From assembly GCF_041296385.1 (NCBI RefSeq), contig NW_027184085.1, positions 56,883,109-56,947,108 on the forward strand: a DNA stretch of 64,000 nucleotides. The letters run 5' to 3'. A program made the translations under genes and the position numbers. The stretch's first letter is position 1; each line of letters begins with the position of its first letter. This document shows, piece after piece, positions 36,914-50,485 of this stretch. This DNA is from Aphelocoma coerulescens. Its lineage: Eukaryota; Chordata; Aves; Passeriformes; Corvidae. Below the pieces are notes generated by a model that saw only the letters and a list, made by a program, of their open reading frames with translations, was not told where the DNA came from and made no database searches.

Positions 36914-39900
36914 ATATAATTATTTGAAGAACTTCTTTCAATATTGTAAATTTATATATTAGGAAGGTTAGTTCCTTAACCGGGAGAAACAAGGACACTT
37001 AAACCCAAAGTGAATGAGAAACTATAGTGAGTTCTCACAATCACACAACTGTGCCTCTGCTTGTGCGCTTGCACCAGGTGTATATGCTAGATCCTCCATG
37101 GTTTCCGATGCCAGGAATCCAAGCCTAGCCTACTTTACCAAACACACCCCTATTTGTAACAGACAGCTGTAAAACACACAAAGCAACAGCTACTAAGCTA
37201 GAACAAACTGATACAAGTAATTTTGAAGTCTGTAGGTTTCGGGTGCCAACACATTGGTGATGCCACTTTTCTGTTTCACATTTTGAACTCCCAGTAAATC
37301 TTGGTTCAAAGCCTTTTTTGTATTTACAGATTCCTCAACCCCATGCATCCAACATCATAAGGAATCAATATATCCTTAGTTCTCTCCATCAGGGCTTGGT
37401 TGTTTTGTGGGCTTTTTTTTCTTTTGCTATGTTTAACTTATATTTAATATGTTAATGTTAGAATTCATTAGGAAGATCTTCTATACTCTCAACTAATAGA
37501 GTGTAAATTTTTATTAAAATCTGAATAGAAAGACAGATAGTGCAGAAATTATCATTAAAGTGTTTCCATGTGAAATAAAATTATCTATTTAATGCTTTAG
37601 TTCCATCTAGCTAGAATGAGATTTCTGTTGGCATCCAGAAAATTGAATATGCCAATCTGGCATTGCATTTCTCATTGAAAGCTTCCACTACATTAAAGTG
37701 CACTATAAGAGGCTAAAAATTGGATGAAAATCATCTTATTGTTTATGCTTTCAAGAAGTCAGAGCCTTACCACTGCACAATACTCAGAAAGTTGATTCTG
37801 GGAGGAAGTTTATGTATTAAGCCTGGACTTCAAGTTAAATGGAAGAGAGCATACCTAAACTCTAGGCACTGAATTGCTGCTATGCATTTTCATTGCTGCT
37901 GGCACTAACCAGACAATAGGTGTGAAAATAGCAATTAAGTTGAAAAGCATGACTACTTACCACATCACTACATGTACTTCTGTCTTTTCCTGCTGTTTAT
38001 ATCTAAATTTAAAAATAATACAAGAACATTTTACATATAAAGTTTGGGAGATCCTATTACAATTTCTTCCTCCTCATAGTGTACTTTTTAATAGTGTGTA
38101 CAGCAAAAAAGGGCAAGGAATTAATCAGAATGCCAAAAGAGTTGGGTTACACAGTGTGTAGAAAGCACTTCAGCTACATTTGCTCAATTTCTGTAGGGAG
38201 TTGTGAAATAGAGGTCTTAAATTTAACATGTCTGGCTTACTTCCACCTGGATTCACTTCAAACCCATTGCCTGCAGCTTGCTGAATACAGAGTGGGAAAT
38301 CAGTCATTACATTAAGAACTGATGGTAAATGATTCCAATTCACATTTTTCAGCTGGTATGTTTTTTAACCTGGAGCAACACCAAATTGAAAAATTTTGCA
38401 AGCTGGGCATAAAAGCTGTGTTGTAGACTAAATATATTTCCAGTTCTATGAAGTCCACAAGGGGATATTTCTCCAGCATTTTTCCAGTTGCTATGCTACC
38501 CTCTGAAATTACAAGGCACACTATATCTTCAGCTCTGATCCTGTTCTTTTTCTCTCTGCTACCAGTCAGTGTCAAAGCTGCTCAGCTGCTGTGATCTACA
38601 GTTTAGCACTGACCCAATTTCAATACATTTATAAATGCCTGATACAGACTTATAAGCTATTTGCTGCTAAGATAAAAACACACCTTTGAAATTAACCTTC
38701 TGCACTTTCTGATTTGAAGCATGCATTTTGATTCAGTGATATTGCAGGAGTTGTATATCTTTTCTATTCTCTGTCGAAAACATAGTTGTTACTCAAATGT
38801 ATTTCAATAGCTCATGGAGACATTACACTGCTCTGTAAAGCACTGATGCACATTCCTTACTTAAGTTTTTGAGAAAACTCAGACAATTTCTAGAACTTAC
38901 AGAGGTGAATTAAAATTTTACTTCCCGGAATCTTATGTAATATAGAAACCAAATCGCAGTATAGAAAGGAAATCTGTCAGACTTGAACTCTGCTGCTGAT
39001 CTCCTTTTAGCCAGGGACCCTACAGGCTATATAACACTTGATGTGTTTAAATGCATACGGATTTTGTGATGTTGACAAATGTAAATTTACAAGTTACAGG
39101 AGAATGCTTTAATCATGTCACAAGGCATGGTCCAAAATAGGTTTCCAGTGTATCATAACATGAACTTGATACAGAAAAATTTTGATACAAAATACATTGA
39201 AAAAAGTCCCCAGCCCCAAGTGGATTTTTAAAATTATTTTTAATGAATTTAATTTAACCAAGACACAAGTTTCATTCCTGTAACAATGTAGTGCATACTC
39301 TCTATTATCCCCATAAAAATATTTATAAATCGGTGACAGTATATAGGGGAAAGGGTTTAATTTGAGCTAATGTCTCACATGAAATGCAGCTGTGACAAAT
39401 ACGTTTCTGGGATAGTGACACTCAAATCAGTTTTGCCTGGACAGTGTTATGAGGGTCTTTTAATACTATGACTAGCTGGCCAAGTCAGGGACTTGTTTCT
39501 GTATATTTTCTTACTTGTACTGCTGTAGAAGATTTGTATGGTCAGAGAGATTTGGTTATAAGCATAAAGACATTGGTCAATATAACATTTTCTATCAGTA
39601 GACCTCAGTATGTGAAGGGAGATCTTAGCATCCATGTGGGAAATTGGAAGAAAGAAAGAGGGAAGAGCATGTTTCCTGTAGATCATAGAGTGAGCAAGTG
39701 GCAAATACAGGAATAGAAAGAATGCGAAAGAAGAAGAGCTGTGGGTATAGTTTTATCATAGCTTTACAGTGAGTGGAGAGTTTCTTACCATCTTTTCCAT
39801 GATGAAAGACCAACCAAAAGTAACTTGATCACAGAGAGAAAAGGGTCAACGTTCTTATGATACTTCATTCAATGGCCAGTGTTTGGGATAAACTTTCATC

Positions 39901-41065
39901 TGTACCAGGAACAAAAAAAAATCTTAGAAAATTATTTCTTTTTGTCTGGATCTGGAGGTATGAACAGAGGTTTTAATTCATTTTTCATATTTGAGGATAT
40001 CAGCCCTGATGACTGAAAAATATGTCATCTCTATCTACTTACTTTGCTCTTACCACAGCTGTTAAAAGCTTTGGTCTATTGAAATGTCTCCTTGAGGTTT
40101 TTAGAGAGTGCTCTCTGCCTGGTAAAAAATTACTTATATAATGCTCAATACAAATTTTTCATTTGGTTTTGGCTTTAGCATAATTTTAGCGCCTTATAAT
40201 TTGAACCATACTTCAAAAACAATACATTTTCTAGAAACTAGCAATGTTTTCTGGCTCTTGTGATCTAATATTGTAAATGCAGTCAGCAAGCAGTATACTA
40301 AGTTTTAAATGTTCCAATAAATATTTCATAGTTCACAGCAATATTTCAACTATGGAACTAATAGCAACTGGCAAACTTGGAACATGAAACTTGCTAGATG
40401 ACATATCAAAAGCGTATGTCTTGGCACTGCAGTTTTGAATGAAGTTTTGAGTGCCTGAAGCTGTGAAAAACTTTCAAAAGCAACATGTTCTGACAGGTCA
40501 TTCAGTGTTCCCTCTTAGTTAGGCATAAAATAGTACTTAATTTACTCTTTGCTTTTCATATAAAGTGATTTACGCCATCATGAAGTGTATTATTTCTTTT
40601 TCTAATGCACATAGAGTTCACCCGTAATTTGCATTTTTTTCTTTTACTTTGTTTAGTCTGGCTGGTATGAAACATCTTTTAAACTGTACCATGTCCTTGC
40701 TGATGAAAGCTACACAAGTCTTTAAACGAACCATTACAGTCAAAGGTCACCAAGGTATAAGAATTTCATGCTGATCCCCACATAAAAAAACCCACAGAAT
40801 GACAGACTGATCTTCCAACAGCACAGAAATCAAAATGCTGAATAACTTTATAACTTCGTTTATTCTCCTAAGTACAGCGATGTATTAAAATGCGGTTATC
40901 TGTCATAAAACCTGTCAGTTATAAACTGTAACAATTTTAGAGCAATGACCATCGTTACGTTTTGCTCTTTCAAAATGCAAGCTTAAGAATGAATGACTGA
41001 TAACTGGTTTGTGCATGTTTCCACAAGACAACAATACAAAGATTGAAGGTAAAGTAAACCCTGTA

Positions 41066-41083
41066 TTTTTTTTTTTTTTTTTT
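41066..41083 (+). repeat. Poly(T) run of 18
   Basis: Uninterrupted T from 41066 to 41083. On the minus strand it is a poly(A), but no retrocopy is recognised beside it. Confidence 0.9.
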
Positions 41084-41289
41084 GTAAGATAATATATGAG
41101 TGATTATCATATAATTATTATCTGTACTTATAAGTTTGTTGAGTTTTTATTTGGTCTTTAAAAACTGTAGGCTTACACAGCCGTGGTAGAACATAAAGAA
41201 AGTGGGTAATTAGGTAATGGAGTGTAAGTTTGCCAGCGGTAACGATCTATAATGAACTAGTGTGTTTGTACTCTCACCTGAATTTCTAG

Positions 41290-41410
41290 CAGTAGTTGTC
41301 GCTGAGCTCACCTCAGTAGCATCTGTAGAAACCAGGGAGGTGCCTTTACTGCCTGGAGGCATTTAATCAGGAATCAATGGCCCTCATTATCTCTACAAAA
41401 GGTAATCCCA
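41290..41410. other. Possible conserved noncoding element
   Basis: Homeodomain-like words TTTAATCAGGAATCAATGG (41362-41380) and CTCATTATC lie in higher-complexity DNA than the flanks. Motif-based guess only. Confidence 0.15.
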
Positions 41411-44400
41411 AACCTACATTGTGGTGGTGCTTACTCTCTTTTACCCTCCCTTGTTTTGAACATTTATACGTTTCCAACTCTGGCCGACTGTTTGAAGATA
41501 CACAGAATATACCCTCACTATGCCTCAGATATGAGAAAACAGTACATCTCTAATCTGCAGAGTGGAATTTGAGTTAAAAGTATACAGCTAGTTTATGGAA
41601 GAACTGAGATCAACTAGACACAAGTTGATCTGTCCCAAGGTTTCTGGTTTAACAGAGAGGAATTTAGCGAGGAAGAAATAAAAATAACTGAAAACAAGAA
41701 AGATGCATATAAAAGGATTTTACTTGTAAAAACTATTTGTAGCTCATGTGGCCAAGTCAAGCTATAGCAACTTGACTAACAAAATTCAGCAATTCGCCTA
41801 ATCATCTCTAGATCAGTTTTGGAATTTAAATAAAATATAAAAAATTGAGTAAACAAATTAGAAAAAGTACTAATTTAATTTTAAAAAAAAGTTGAGTGAT
41901 GAATTAATATAAATTAAATAACAAAAAAAAAAATTAAATATTGAAAAAATTAAATACTGAAACATCCATTTTTGCAGGCATCTTTTCAGTTTATGAGAAA
42001 ATAATGTTCCCGAATTTAGAAAACATTTTTCTGCAATACAGAAAGCTTTTCTGAAAATATTTTTGTATAGAAAATAAATTGCTCATAAAATGTGTATCTC
42101 TGACTAGAGAAATCATTTCTATGGCTGGGCAAAAGGAAACAGAATTCTGAGGTTTTAAAACCGGGATTCACGTCTGGGACAAGAGTGTGGTTTACATTTA
42201 TAACTTTCGGAGTTAACAACGTTAAAAATATTACTTACACTGAACTTCTGTAATTTACAGGGGTTTTCATTTCACCCCATTTCACTCATCTCAATAGAAA
42301 TGAGCTATTTTACCCATTTAAACCCATATGACAAGCAAAAATTGCTTATATAGCACAAAAGAAGGACAACAAAAACCTAATTTTTTTTTCCTACACACCA
42401 CCTCCAAATCAGCTCGCACAAACCAGGCCAGAAACCAGGATCTTGCCTCAGCACAGGACTGGCCAGGCCAATATTCCTTGCTGAGATATACACTGCAAAC
42501 CTAAGCTAATGAGATTTCTGGGAGTTTATTGCTTTAAACACTGTGCTCTGGGATGTCTATAGACCTTGCCCTGTTTAACAAAATTACCTTCTAGGTGTAC
42601 GAAAAGTAATTGATTTAAAAATAACTCAAGTATGCTTTCACAGCCACAGTAACACCTTTGAATTACAGGAAGGCAGAGCCCTGGTGCTGCAAAAGTTCTC
42701 TCTCCTAAGAGCATTAAATGTAACAATGAGACCAGCTACTCAAGTTGCTTAGAAAATTAGGGTAGGTCAGAATTGTTGTTTTAACAACTATGATCAAAGC
42801 AGTGTTGAGTGAAAGGAGGGAATGTAAAGCTGATTTACAGATAACAAGGACAGAAGCACCACCCCAAGCTTCCAGTACTGCACAATATTCACAGAATTTG
42901 AGGAACACAGAACACTTGAGTCACAGGTACACTCTGTCATGTACCATTTTTAGCATTTGCTATTGTTTCCTCATAAACAAAGTTGAAAAAGTTTCAATAA
43001 ATTTGAAATATACATATTGCAGCATCTCATAAGATAATACATAGTAGTAAAATCAAAACAATGAAATCAACAGAAAATACTGCAACTCACTGGAAGGTTT
43101 TCCACAAACACGTTGATTAAATCAGGACAAAACAATGTATTGGATGGAATTTTTTTCCACTAGGAACCATGTCAGCAACTTCAGTCATTACAGTTGCTCT
43201 ACATTTATGTTACTGTACGAAACAAAAATATATCTTTAAAAAATGGGGTTGCTTTTGACAAGGATGTGGGAGTACGAAGTGCTTGACAGTGCAGTGTACT
43301 GAACAAGAAGTTCTGAGTTCTTCCTGTTCTCTACAAAAGGGACAAAATGACCTGTTAATCTATTATTAGCTCCTGTTGAGAGGCTTGATGAAAATAAGAA
43401 AGCAATTTATTATTACATAAACTCTCTTAGCACAGTTCTTCAGAAAGAATAAAAAGTATAAGCTACAATTCAGTTTTTGCAGCCTCTTATAAAACAGAGT
43501 TTTTGGGCAGGTTTTTGGTACTAAAACAGCATTCAGGCCTTAAATAAGCAGTTATTTAACATACACAATGGCCCCTCCAGAGGCTTTAGAAAAACAGGTC
43601 CTTGCTGACCAGGCAAAACACTTTGCTCTTCATGTCTTTTATGAAGTGCTACAATCTGAGTCCAGGCCCTCAGTTTTCCTTTAGCTACATAATCCTAAAC
43701 AGTGAGATCTTTAATAAAAAGGATGAACATTTCAGCTTCTTTTATTCACCGTTCAAAGCAAAGATTTTTAAAACCGTGTTTTCAAAGCACCCATGTGAAT
43801 TATACTGAAGGAATTTCTCAGAAGGATGAGCCATCATGAGAACTTTGTCACTTGGGCAAGATGCCAGTGTTAGTGCCAGTAATATCAGACAACATTATTT
43901 ATATTAATGCCTTCTGCCTAAGAGTGAAGCACCCCTAGAATTTAACTTCACGGAAAATCAGTATTGTATTTTGAAGTTGCAAAATTCTGGGCACGAGGGG
44001 TTTCAAACACTCCATCAGCTTTTTTAAGTGCTATAGCAACACAGTAAAGGCAGATACCATAACTCTTCAATAGTCTATACACATGTATACAACTGAAATG
44101 CATTTTTTTCTGGAATATAGTATACCATAAATAAATAGGATGGTGCCTATAGTGTCAATAGTAGCATTACTCATATTTTTAGGGGATTCAACAAGGCTTA
44201 AGAAACTTGCTGCTCACCAGGTGGGCACAAGAACATGTATAAGAAATCAGACACACTGAAGTACGCATCCTTGTAATGCATTTTATAATAACTCAGAGTC
44301 CCTGAAGTTGTGCAAGCAGGCCTGAGTTGGTCACAGGCAATGCAAATCTAAGAAACAAATTCTATACAAAGATATTGCGACTGCACAAGGTTCCTTGCCA

Positions 44401-47000
44401 AATTTTTACTCCAAAAAAAATTTTGGTTTTATCAGCATAGGCAGAGAGCGCAGACACAGAAAGAAAATGTATAATTATATACAAAATGTTGCAATAAAAA
44501 TTAAATATAAAACTGGTTAAATCCTTAGCAATCCATGGAATTATAGCAGATTCGTCACATCAGTGTGATCAAGCTCTGAAGAGCTTTAGAAGAAAATTTT
44601 ATTCAATTTCCTCTTTAAGTTTTCAAAGTTAATTCTTTTTGGGAGCATTTAGTAGAAATATCCTCCTGTGAATGTGAATGAGGATGGGTTGTGAATCCCC
44701 CAGGTTTGCTTTATTGTAAAATATTATTTGGATATCACCAAATGTTAATTCTTTTCACAGAGATAATAATGGACTCGCCATGAACAGTCTCCATAGGATT
44801 TTTTTGCTTTTGGAGCACCACCTCCACTACCCCCTTACAAATTTGTGTATGCTAACTGACTCTGCTCCTTTGCTTGTGGCAATCTCTTTTCATAAAAACA
44901 GGCATGTTAGCTCATTTTTGTCCTGTATATACAATTTGTCCTTTTGTTCTGATCACCTTTGACCTTAAATAAGTAAATGAAGTTCCCCTTATTACTTATA
45001 GTTGAAAGGCTCTACAAATCTTTGTTCTGCAGGATTTCAAATGCCTGAGCTTTTCAGTTTTCATATAACAACCCAAAGCTGCAAAATTTTGAAATAGAGA
45101 AAACAAGCTGGATCCCCCACTGAAATTCTTTTTTATTTTATATCAAGTCTCTGGGATAAGGATAACCCTAAATTTACGCAAGCATGCCACCACTCCTTTG
45201 AGATCACAGTTCATCCTTGCCACAAGCCTTGGCTGAGAATTCCCACTGTCCACTGTTAACCCACATATTTTATTTATGAATGATTTCTTCAATATTTTGA
45301 CTGATAATTCCAGCACCCCAAAAGGTTTGTGATCCTTGCACAGGATTGCTGTACAAATAACCATGCATTTATTTTATGGCCCTACTGTTTCTTATAGGAG
45401 AGGACTCACAGACAGTGCATACCTCTTGTAGTGCTACCCGGCCATGTAAATGTTCTTGTCCAGCTGTCCATCACAAGAACAGTCAGTGACACAGAAGTGT
45501 TTTCATTTAATGAAAGGCCAAAAACATTATAAAAGTAAGACTCAGTTTCTCAGAAAAGGTAGGTTTTTGTCAAACATCCTTTTATCCTTTAGCTTTGCTA
45601 AAATTTCCAGAAAAAAAGACGAGCTTTTTGCCCAGCCTTCACCAGCCATAGCACCTTCCCTTGCATATACCTAACACTGGGATGGCGTGTGTGTTGTTAA
45701 TGCACTGACATTATCAAGGACCTTTATTGTGGAAACATTTAACTCACAGAGATTGCAAAACTCTGGGTTGAAGATTGCAAACTCTAGGACTTGCTGAAAC
45801 CACCAGAGCAGCTTAGTGTAATTGCTGCATTAAGTCATTACCATTACACAAACAAAACATTGCTGTGGACTGTGCTAGTGGTGTTTTGCCACACTGCCCA
45901 ATTTACAAACCTTTCTGTATAGAGGCTCTTCTGTAATAAGCCTTTACAGATTTGGCAATGCCAGTGAGGAAGAATTTTTTTTGTTTGGAATAACAGATCT
46001 AAGTTGTAGGATAGCCTTTTACTTACAAATCAACCATTTATTTCTTCCTGCCCTTAACAAACTCATACTAAAAGTCCATTCAGAATGTGAGAAACAGAAA
46101 AAACAGAATGCCTAAACTGAAAGCAGATGGATAGAAGTAAATACAGAATATTTATTCTCCTGGTGAAAAAAAAAAATCTTAACATGAATATTATTCTTTT
46201 TTTCCCATTGGCATCACTAAAGATTACACTTTAAGAAAATATAAACTGGTATTGTAAAGTGAGAACTCATCTTTTCATTTTGTTTGTTTGCATTTTTTTA
46301 CATGGAGAGTGGGTTAGAGAACACCTCATTTTGATACTGGGGGAATTACCACGAGGAAATAAATACAGTTTTCTATGATTCTTCTTACCAGAATCAGTTG
46401 AAGTGTATAAGCTACAAAAATAATTTTGCAAATAATTCCACACAGAGAAAAATACTATTGAAAGTTTGTACCACAAACATCCTGCCACAATAAAAAATCA
46501 TATGCAGCCTGCTAGCAAAATGTTTCAAATTACCTTTTTGTCCAGGAATCACAACTGCTCTTATTAGTAAAGGATATGTAGTGTTGTCCTACAACAAAAA
46601 GAAATTAAATTTGGTTTATGAACAAACCAATAAATAATCTGTAAATCCTTTTATAAGGATATCATGAGGTACTGTAAGGTTTAAAATGTAGGTGTTTAAA
46701 AGAAAAGAGTATTGTTTCTTTTCTTGTAGAGAGCCAGAACTAACAAGGACAATATTGCAGTACTGAGAGGAGAGCAGTGTTTACTCTGCATGCACGCTGT
46801 GCACAGAAGCCTCCACGCCTTCTTGAATGACCTGGTCTGGTTCTTACACTGGGAGGAAAACTGTGAAATTGAAGGAATGTAAAATCACTACCCTGTGGAC
46901 AGTATGTCTGGTTCAGGGCAAGGACTTGAACTCATCTTTTAATTTCAGCCGTGAGACCTAACCAACAGGCCATGAAGAGGATGAGTTTTCTTCTAAGGGA

Positions 47001-47097
47001 AATGCATACATGTATATGTATGTGTATAATATAGATATATCTATATATTTACACAATCTGTGCATGCACATACATATGTATGTTTACGTACATATAT
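47001..47097. repeat. TA/TG simple repeat with nested palindromes
   Basis: Imperfect alternating sequence containing perfect palindromes ATAGATATATCTAT (47031-47044) and CATACATATGTATG (47069-47082). Could form cruciforms; typical of an old microsatellite. Confidence 0.8.
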
Positions 47098-48989
47098 GAG
47101 ATTCATCCTGATGGGGAGTTTTTATATTTTGTCTTTAAAGGCCTCAACTGAAGGTAACAGAATTTCTCACATTACCCCAAGATGAGATAGGTTGACAACC
47201 CATTGTGTGGGGAGCCCCAGGCTAGTTAAAACCTCAGGTCAGACCCGTGCATTAGCATCTTTATTTCACAGAGTAATCGTAGAGTTTCTACCTCCCCACT
47301 GCAGCCCTTACTCTAATTCTTGGCTCAGTAGCATTGCTGTGATCCCTCACCATAATATGCAGGAAAAAAAGTGAATTTCCAAAGTATTATTTATGGTGCT
47401 ACATTTACAGCCTGGATCTGAAAAGTCTGAGTGCAAAACTAGCAAACCTCAAATCACAGAAGAATTCCTTGGTAATTATTGATACTGATTAATCTCTAAT
47501 AGTCTCAGGTCCATGGCACATGGGCATGCAGGCAGCCAAAGGCTTTTTTCCCAGTGTATCCCAGCAGACCAATCCAAACAAAACCGAAGAGGCTGTGTCT
47601 ATGCCCATGAATAAAAGCGCATCATGTGCCCTGCTTTGGCACATGTGAAAGGCTAAATGGGAATGGTGCTTAGTCACAGTAATTCCCAAACTCCATGCTG
47701 AGGAGACATGGTGAACCCTCCTCTCACCCACCCAGGGTCTGTAGGACAGGCTGTCCTCGGGTCTCTGTCTTGCCTTGACAAAGTGCATAAAGAGATCAAG
47801 GTCAGCAGCGCAGGGAAGAACCAGGTATGGGTCAGCATGCAGAGTGACAACGAGGCAGAGTGGACCAGCAGATTACGGCACAAATATCTTTCCTCATACT
47901 TCAGACCAATTCAACTCATCATTTAGAGGCAAAGACTATCTCAAATGAGCTTTGATCATCAGTAATGGATTCTTTCTGGCTGGTTGTCAACCTGAAAATT
48001 AAAATGGCTGGTTGAGAAAGCACAACAGTGTGCTGCAGCAAGGGGAGATTTATCATTTGCTCTGACTAATGAAGACATCATCACCAGTGTAAATCAAACA
48101 GGTCAGATATCATTAGCTACTGATATTTTCCTTAAAAATCAAAATGCCTTTGTCCACAAAAGCAAGGCCAGCATACAAATTTCAGTTTATTTGTTTTACC
48201 AATGGCAAAACTAAAATTATTTTCTTTCCTTTTCAGCTACACACTGGACATAGATGAAATCAATAGACTGTGTACATTTTTTAATAAGACAAACAAATGT
48301 AAAATGAGGAGATAAAACAGAGATGCATTCATAAATGCTAAGTTATTCCAATATTTAAATTAATTATATGCTTAAAGAGTGATTGCCTCTTTTTATCTTC
48401 TTCTAACTTACAAGCCAGAAAAGAGATCAAGAAACACAGCTGGGCATTTATTAATTCTATTCTTCCCTCTACAATTAAACTTTAATCTGTTTCAAAGGAC
48501 ATTTGGGTTCTGTCCAATGCAGTTGCCACTTAAAGCAGCGATTGAAGACAAAAGATATGAACATTACCTGTAGCAGCATTTGGGGGGAAAATTTGGTCTG
48601 TGGAAGAAATACACTTTGCAGCAAAAGAAGCAAAGGTTTCTGTACAGTGGGTAATACACAAAATTAGTTCTAATTGATGTTTCTACAAACAGACAACTGG
48701 CTTTCCTTTTTGAAAAGCAACATCTGTGGAGTTTTATTTAAATATTTTACCTTATCCGAGTAGTCTTTAGAGAAATCAAGAACCAAAATTCTTTAATGTC
48801 ATTAGTTCTCAGCTGGGATTCATCATAAATAACCCTCTATAACTTAAAAGCTGATGTAAAACTCATATAATCAAAACCAAGACTTCAATCACAAGTAGCT
48901 GTTTTTTAAATCCAAATGTTTATTGGAAGAGCTGAACCCTTCCTTCTCACAATGAGAAAGAGTAGCATCAATGAAAAGCAGCACGGTTT

Positions 48990-49380
48990 CCCCCTCCCTG
49001 CAGACAAAGCGCCCGCTGTCAGTGGCTGCACACATCAGTCTTCACTTTGGGCTGGGCAGCAGGATCTGTCTGCCTTCCCCTGGAGCTAAAATGCAGTCCA
49101 GAAAGGAGGGAGGGATCTGTAATCACGCTACTGTGAAACATTAATATCTGCCAGGCCACGAGAAGCTATGGCTGCCTCAGACATCAAATTAGATCAATTG
49201 GCCATCTGGGGTGAACACATGGAAGAACATACAGAGAGCAGTGAGCAGCAATTAGTCTTCTGAGGGTTTCAGGAAGGAGACTAATCAGTAACACAGAGAT
49301 CACATCTATAACAGCGCTATAATTTGAAGAACTTTTACCTTTAATGAGATTTAAAAGCTCTAAACAAATAGGAATACCCA
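48990..49380. other. Possible conserved noncoding element
   Basis: A complex block in which several CpG sites survive. Regulatory-type words cluster around 49141-49210: TTAATATCTG, CAAATTAGATCAATTGGCC and E-box CATCTG at 49203-49208. There is no repeat signature, and the 65-codon minus-strand frame has no domain. The appearance suits a developmental enhancer, but only alignment can show conservation. Confidence 0.22.
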
Positions 49381-49859
49381 CCTAATGAGACTGCTATCAG
49401 TCTGGGCCAGCAGACACAGGGAATGGAGCCTCAAGCCTTTACCAGCTGCTCTTGGCCGAGGGTGTTGGGAGCCTTTCTTGCAGGCACTCCACCATAAGGG
49501 AGGGTCAAGCACACTTTTTGCAGGTGCTGTGGAGAAGCCTTAATAAGGGTCAGGCTTATTATTAGCTCCCAAAGCCAGCAGTTTGGACAGAAGAAAGGGT
49601 GCTTCTCTGAGTTCAAACCAGCCTGAATATCCTTGGGTATGGTAGTGACGTCCCACAGGGCATATTGCCCAGCAGATGTTGGAGCAGCTGACCCAGGACA
49701 GGCCAGGACAGAGGACGCAACATGGGTGCATTGCCCACAAGGCTGAGGAAACCGGCCATGCTTTCAAGTGAGGTGTCTGGGCCGACTGCCCCTGACCTAC
49801 CAAGGCCACCACTGTTACAGTGCAGATACTGCAACACGCTTATCAGACAACGAGGCCCG
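49381..49859. other. Unresolved sequence left of the LTR/CR1 composite
   Basis: GC-richer than the flanks and holding overlapping short frames on both strands. A CRYC (Cys-x-x-Cys) stretch is readable just before the LTR (about 49821-49832), which could be the upstream part of the interrupted CR1 ORF1, but I could not match it reliably. The last five bases, GCCCG (49855-49859), are the proposed left target-site copy of the LTR. Confidence 0.35.
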
Positions 49860-50127
49860 TGGAAAAGAAATACATATTGCTAGAATTACATTCTTGGTAG
49901 ATGTTTCAGAGATGTTTATTTCTCCAGCCCCATGGCCGGGGCTCTGCCGAGGAACTGCTCAATCCCGGGACCCGAGGGTCCTTGCCCACGCAGGAAACAC
50001 AAACCAACCAATGGGGAACGAGGCTGACCAGGGGCAGGGAAACCCCGTGTCTCCCCCCAGGGCCCCTCTCCCAGGACTACATGGCAGCAGGGAGAGACCC
50101 TGACACCACAAGGAAGCACTGGCGGCA
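49860..50127 (-). mobile_element. Probable short retroviral-type solo LTR
   Basis: Read on the minus strand the segment begins TGCCGCCAGTGCTTCC and ends TTTCTTTTCCA, giving TG...CA ends. It contains an inverted CCAAT (ATTGG, complement of 50008-50012) and AATAAA (complement of 49915-49920) about 55 bases before the end, a normal R-U5 arrangement. Flanking bases GCCCG (49855-49859) and GCCGG (50128-50132) form a 5-bp duplication with one mismatch. About 268 bp is short for an LTR but within range for avian retroviral families. It lies immediately beside the CR1 ORF1 remnant, so it probably landed in that older element. No TATA box was recognised, and the family is not named. Confidence 0.5.
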
Positions 50128-50485
50128 GCCGGGGACTCCCTGCTGCAGGGGACAGTGGCACCACCTGCCAACCCGACCTGTTGTCTGCAGAAGTTTGCTG
50201 CATGCTGGAGACGTGGATCTGGGTGTTGGGGAGGCCTGCCAAAGCTTGCCTGACCCCCTGACTACTACTCCATTATGTTCTTAAATGTAGGCACCAATGA
50301 CAGTGCTGGAAAACCTGAGAGTATCCAAAGTGACTACAGAGCTCTGGGGGTGGCAGTTGGCGTCATGGGGACCCAGGAGATGGTCTCTTCCCCCCTGCCA
50401 GCATGGAGAGAGGAGAAGGTCTCTGATAATGCCTTGGTTGTGGAGCTGGTGTTGGCAAGAGGATTCTTGTTCATGTGGCCATTAG
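50128..50485 (+). pseudogene. CR1 ORF1 esterase-domain remnant
   Basis: CR1 ORF1 encodes an RNA-binding accessory protein with an SGNH/GDSL-type esterase domain that helps retrotransposition. The remnant keeps block I as GDSLLQGT (codons from 50131). Next comes a piece resembling CRPD.LS.EVCC in a shifted frame (about 50165-50205). Back in the first frame lie PDYYSIMFL and the conserved VGTNDSAG (about 50255-50310), with DYRALG at about 50332-50349. A late W-L-W-S-W-C-W-Q-E block, matching the WLR.WC..EGF region, is readable in a third frame near 50431-50470. At least three frameshifts and an in-frame stop before PPDYY show it is inactive. The C-terminal catalytic D..H block is lost at the deletion. 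Confidence 0.85.

Larger units (their letters stand above)
36914..49380. other. Unique AT-rich noncoding DNA
   Basis: No gene or named transposon is recognised over about 12.5 kb. Frames are short and domain-free. The segment contains an 18-nt T-run (41066-41083), a very AT-rich patch at about 41820-41965, a TA/TG simple repeat at 47001-47097, and possible conserved noncoding blocks at 41290-41410 and 48990-49380. Confidence 0.5.

Noticed and set aside
49540..50242. Overlapping minus-strand frames of 70-108 codons over the LTR/CR1 composite
   Set aside because: They arise from GC-rich LTR and CR1 sequence with few stop codons; the recognisable protein remnant is CR1 ORF1 on the plus strand.
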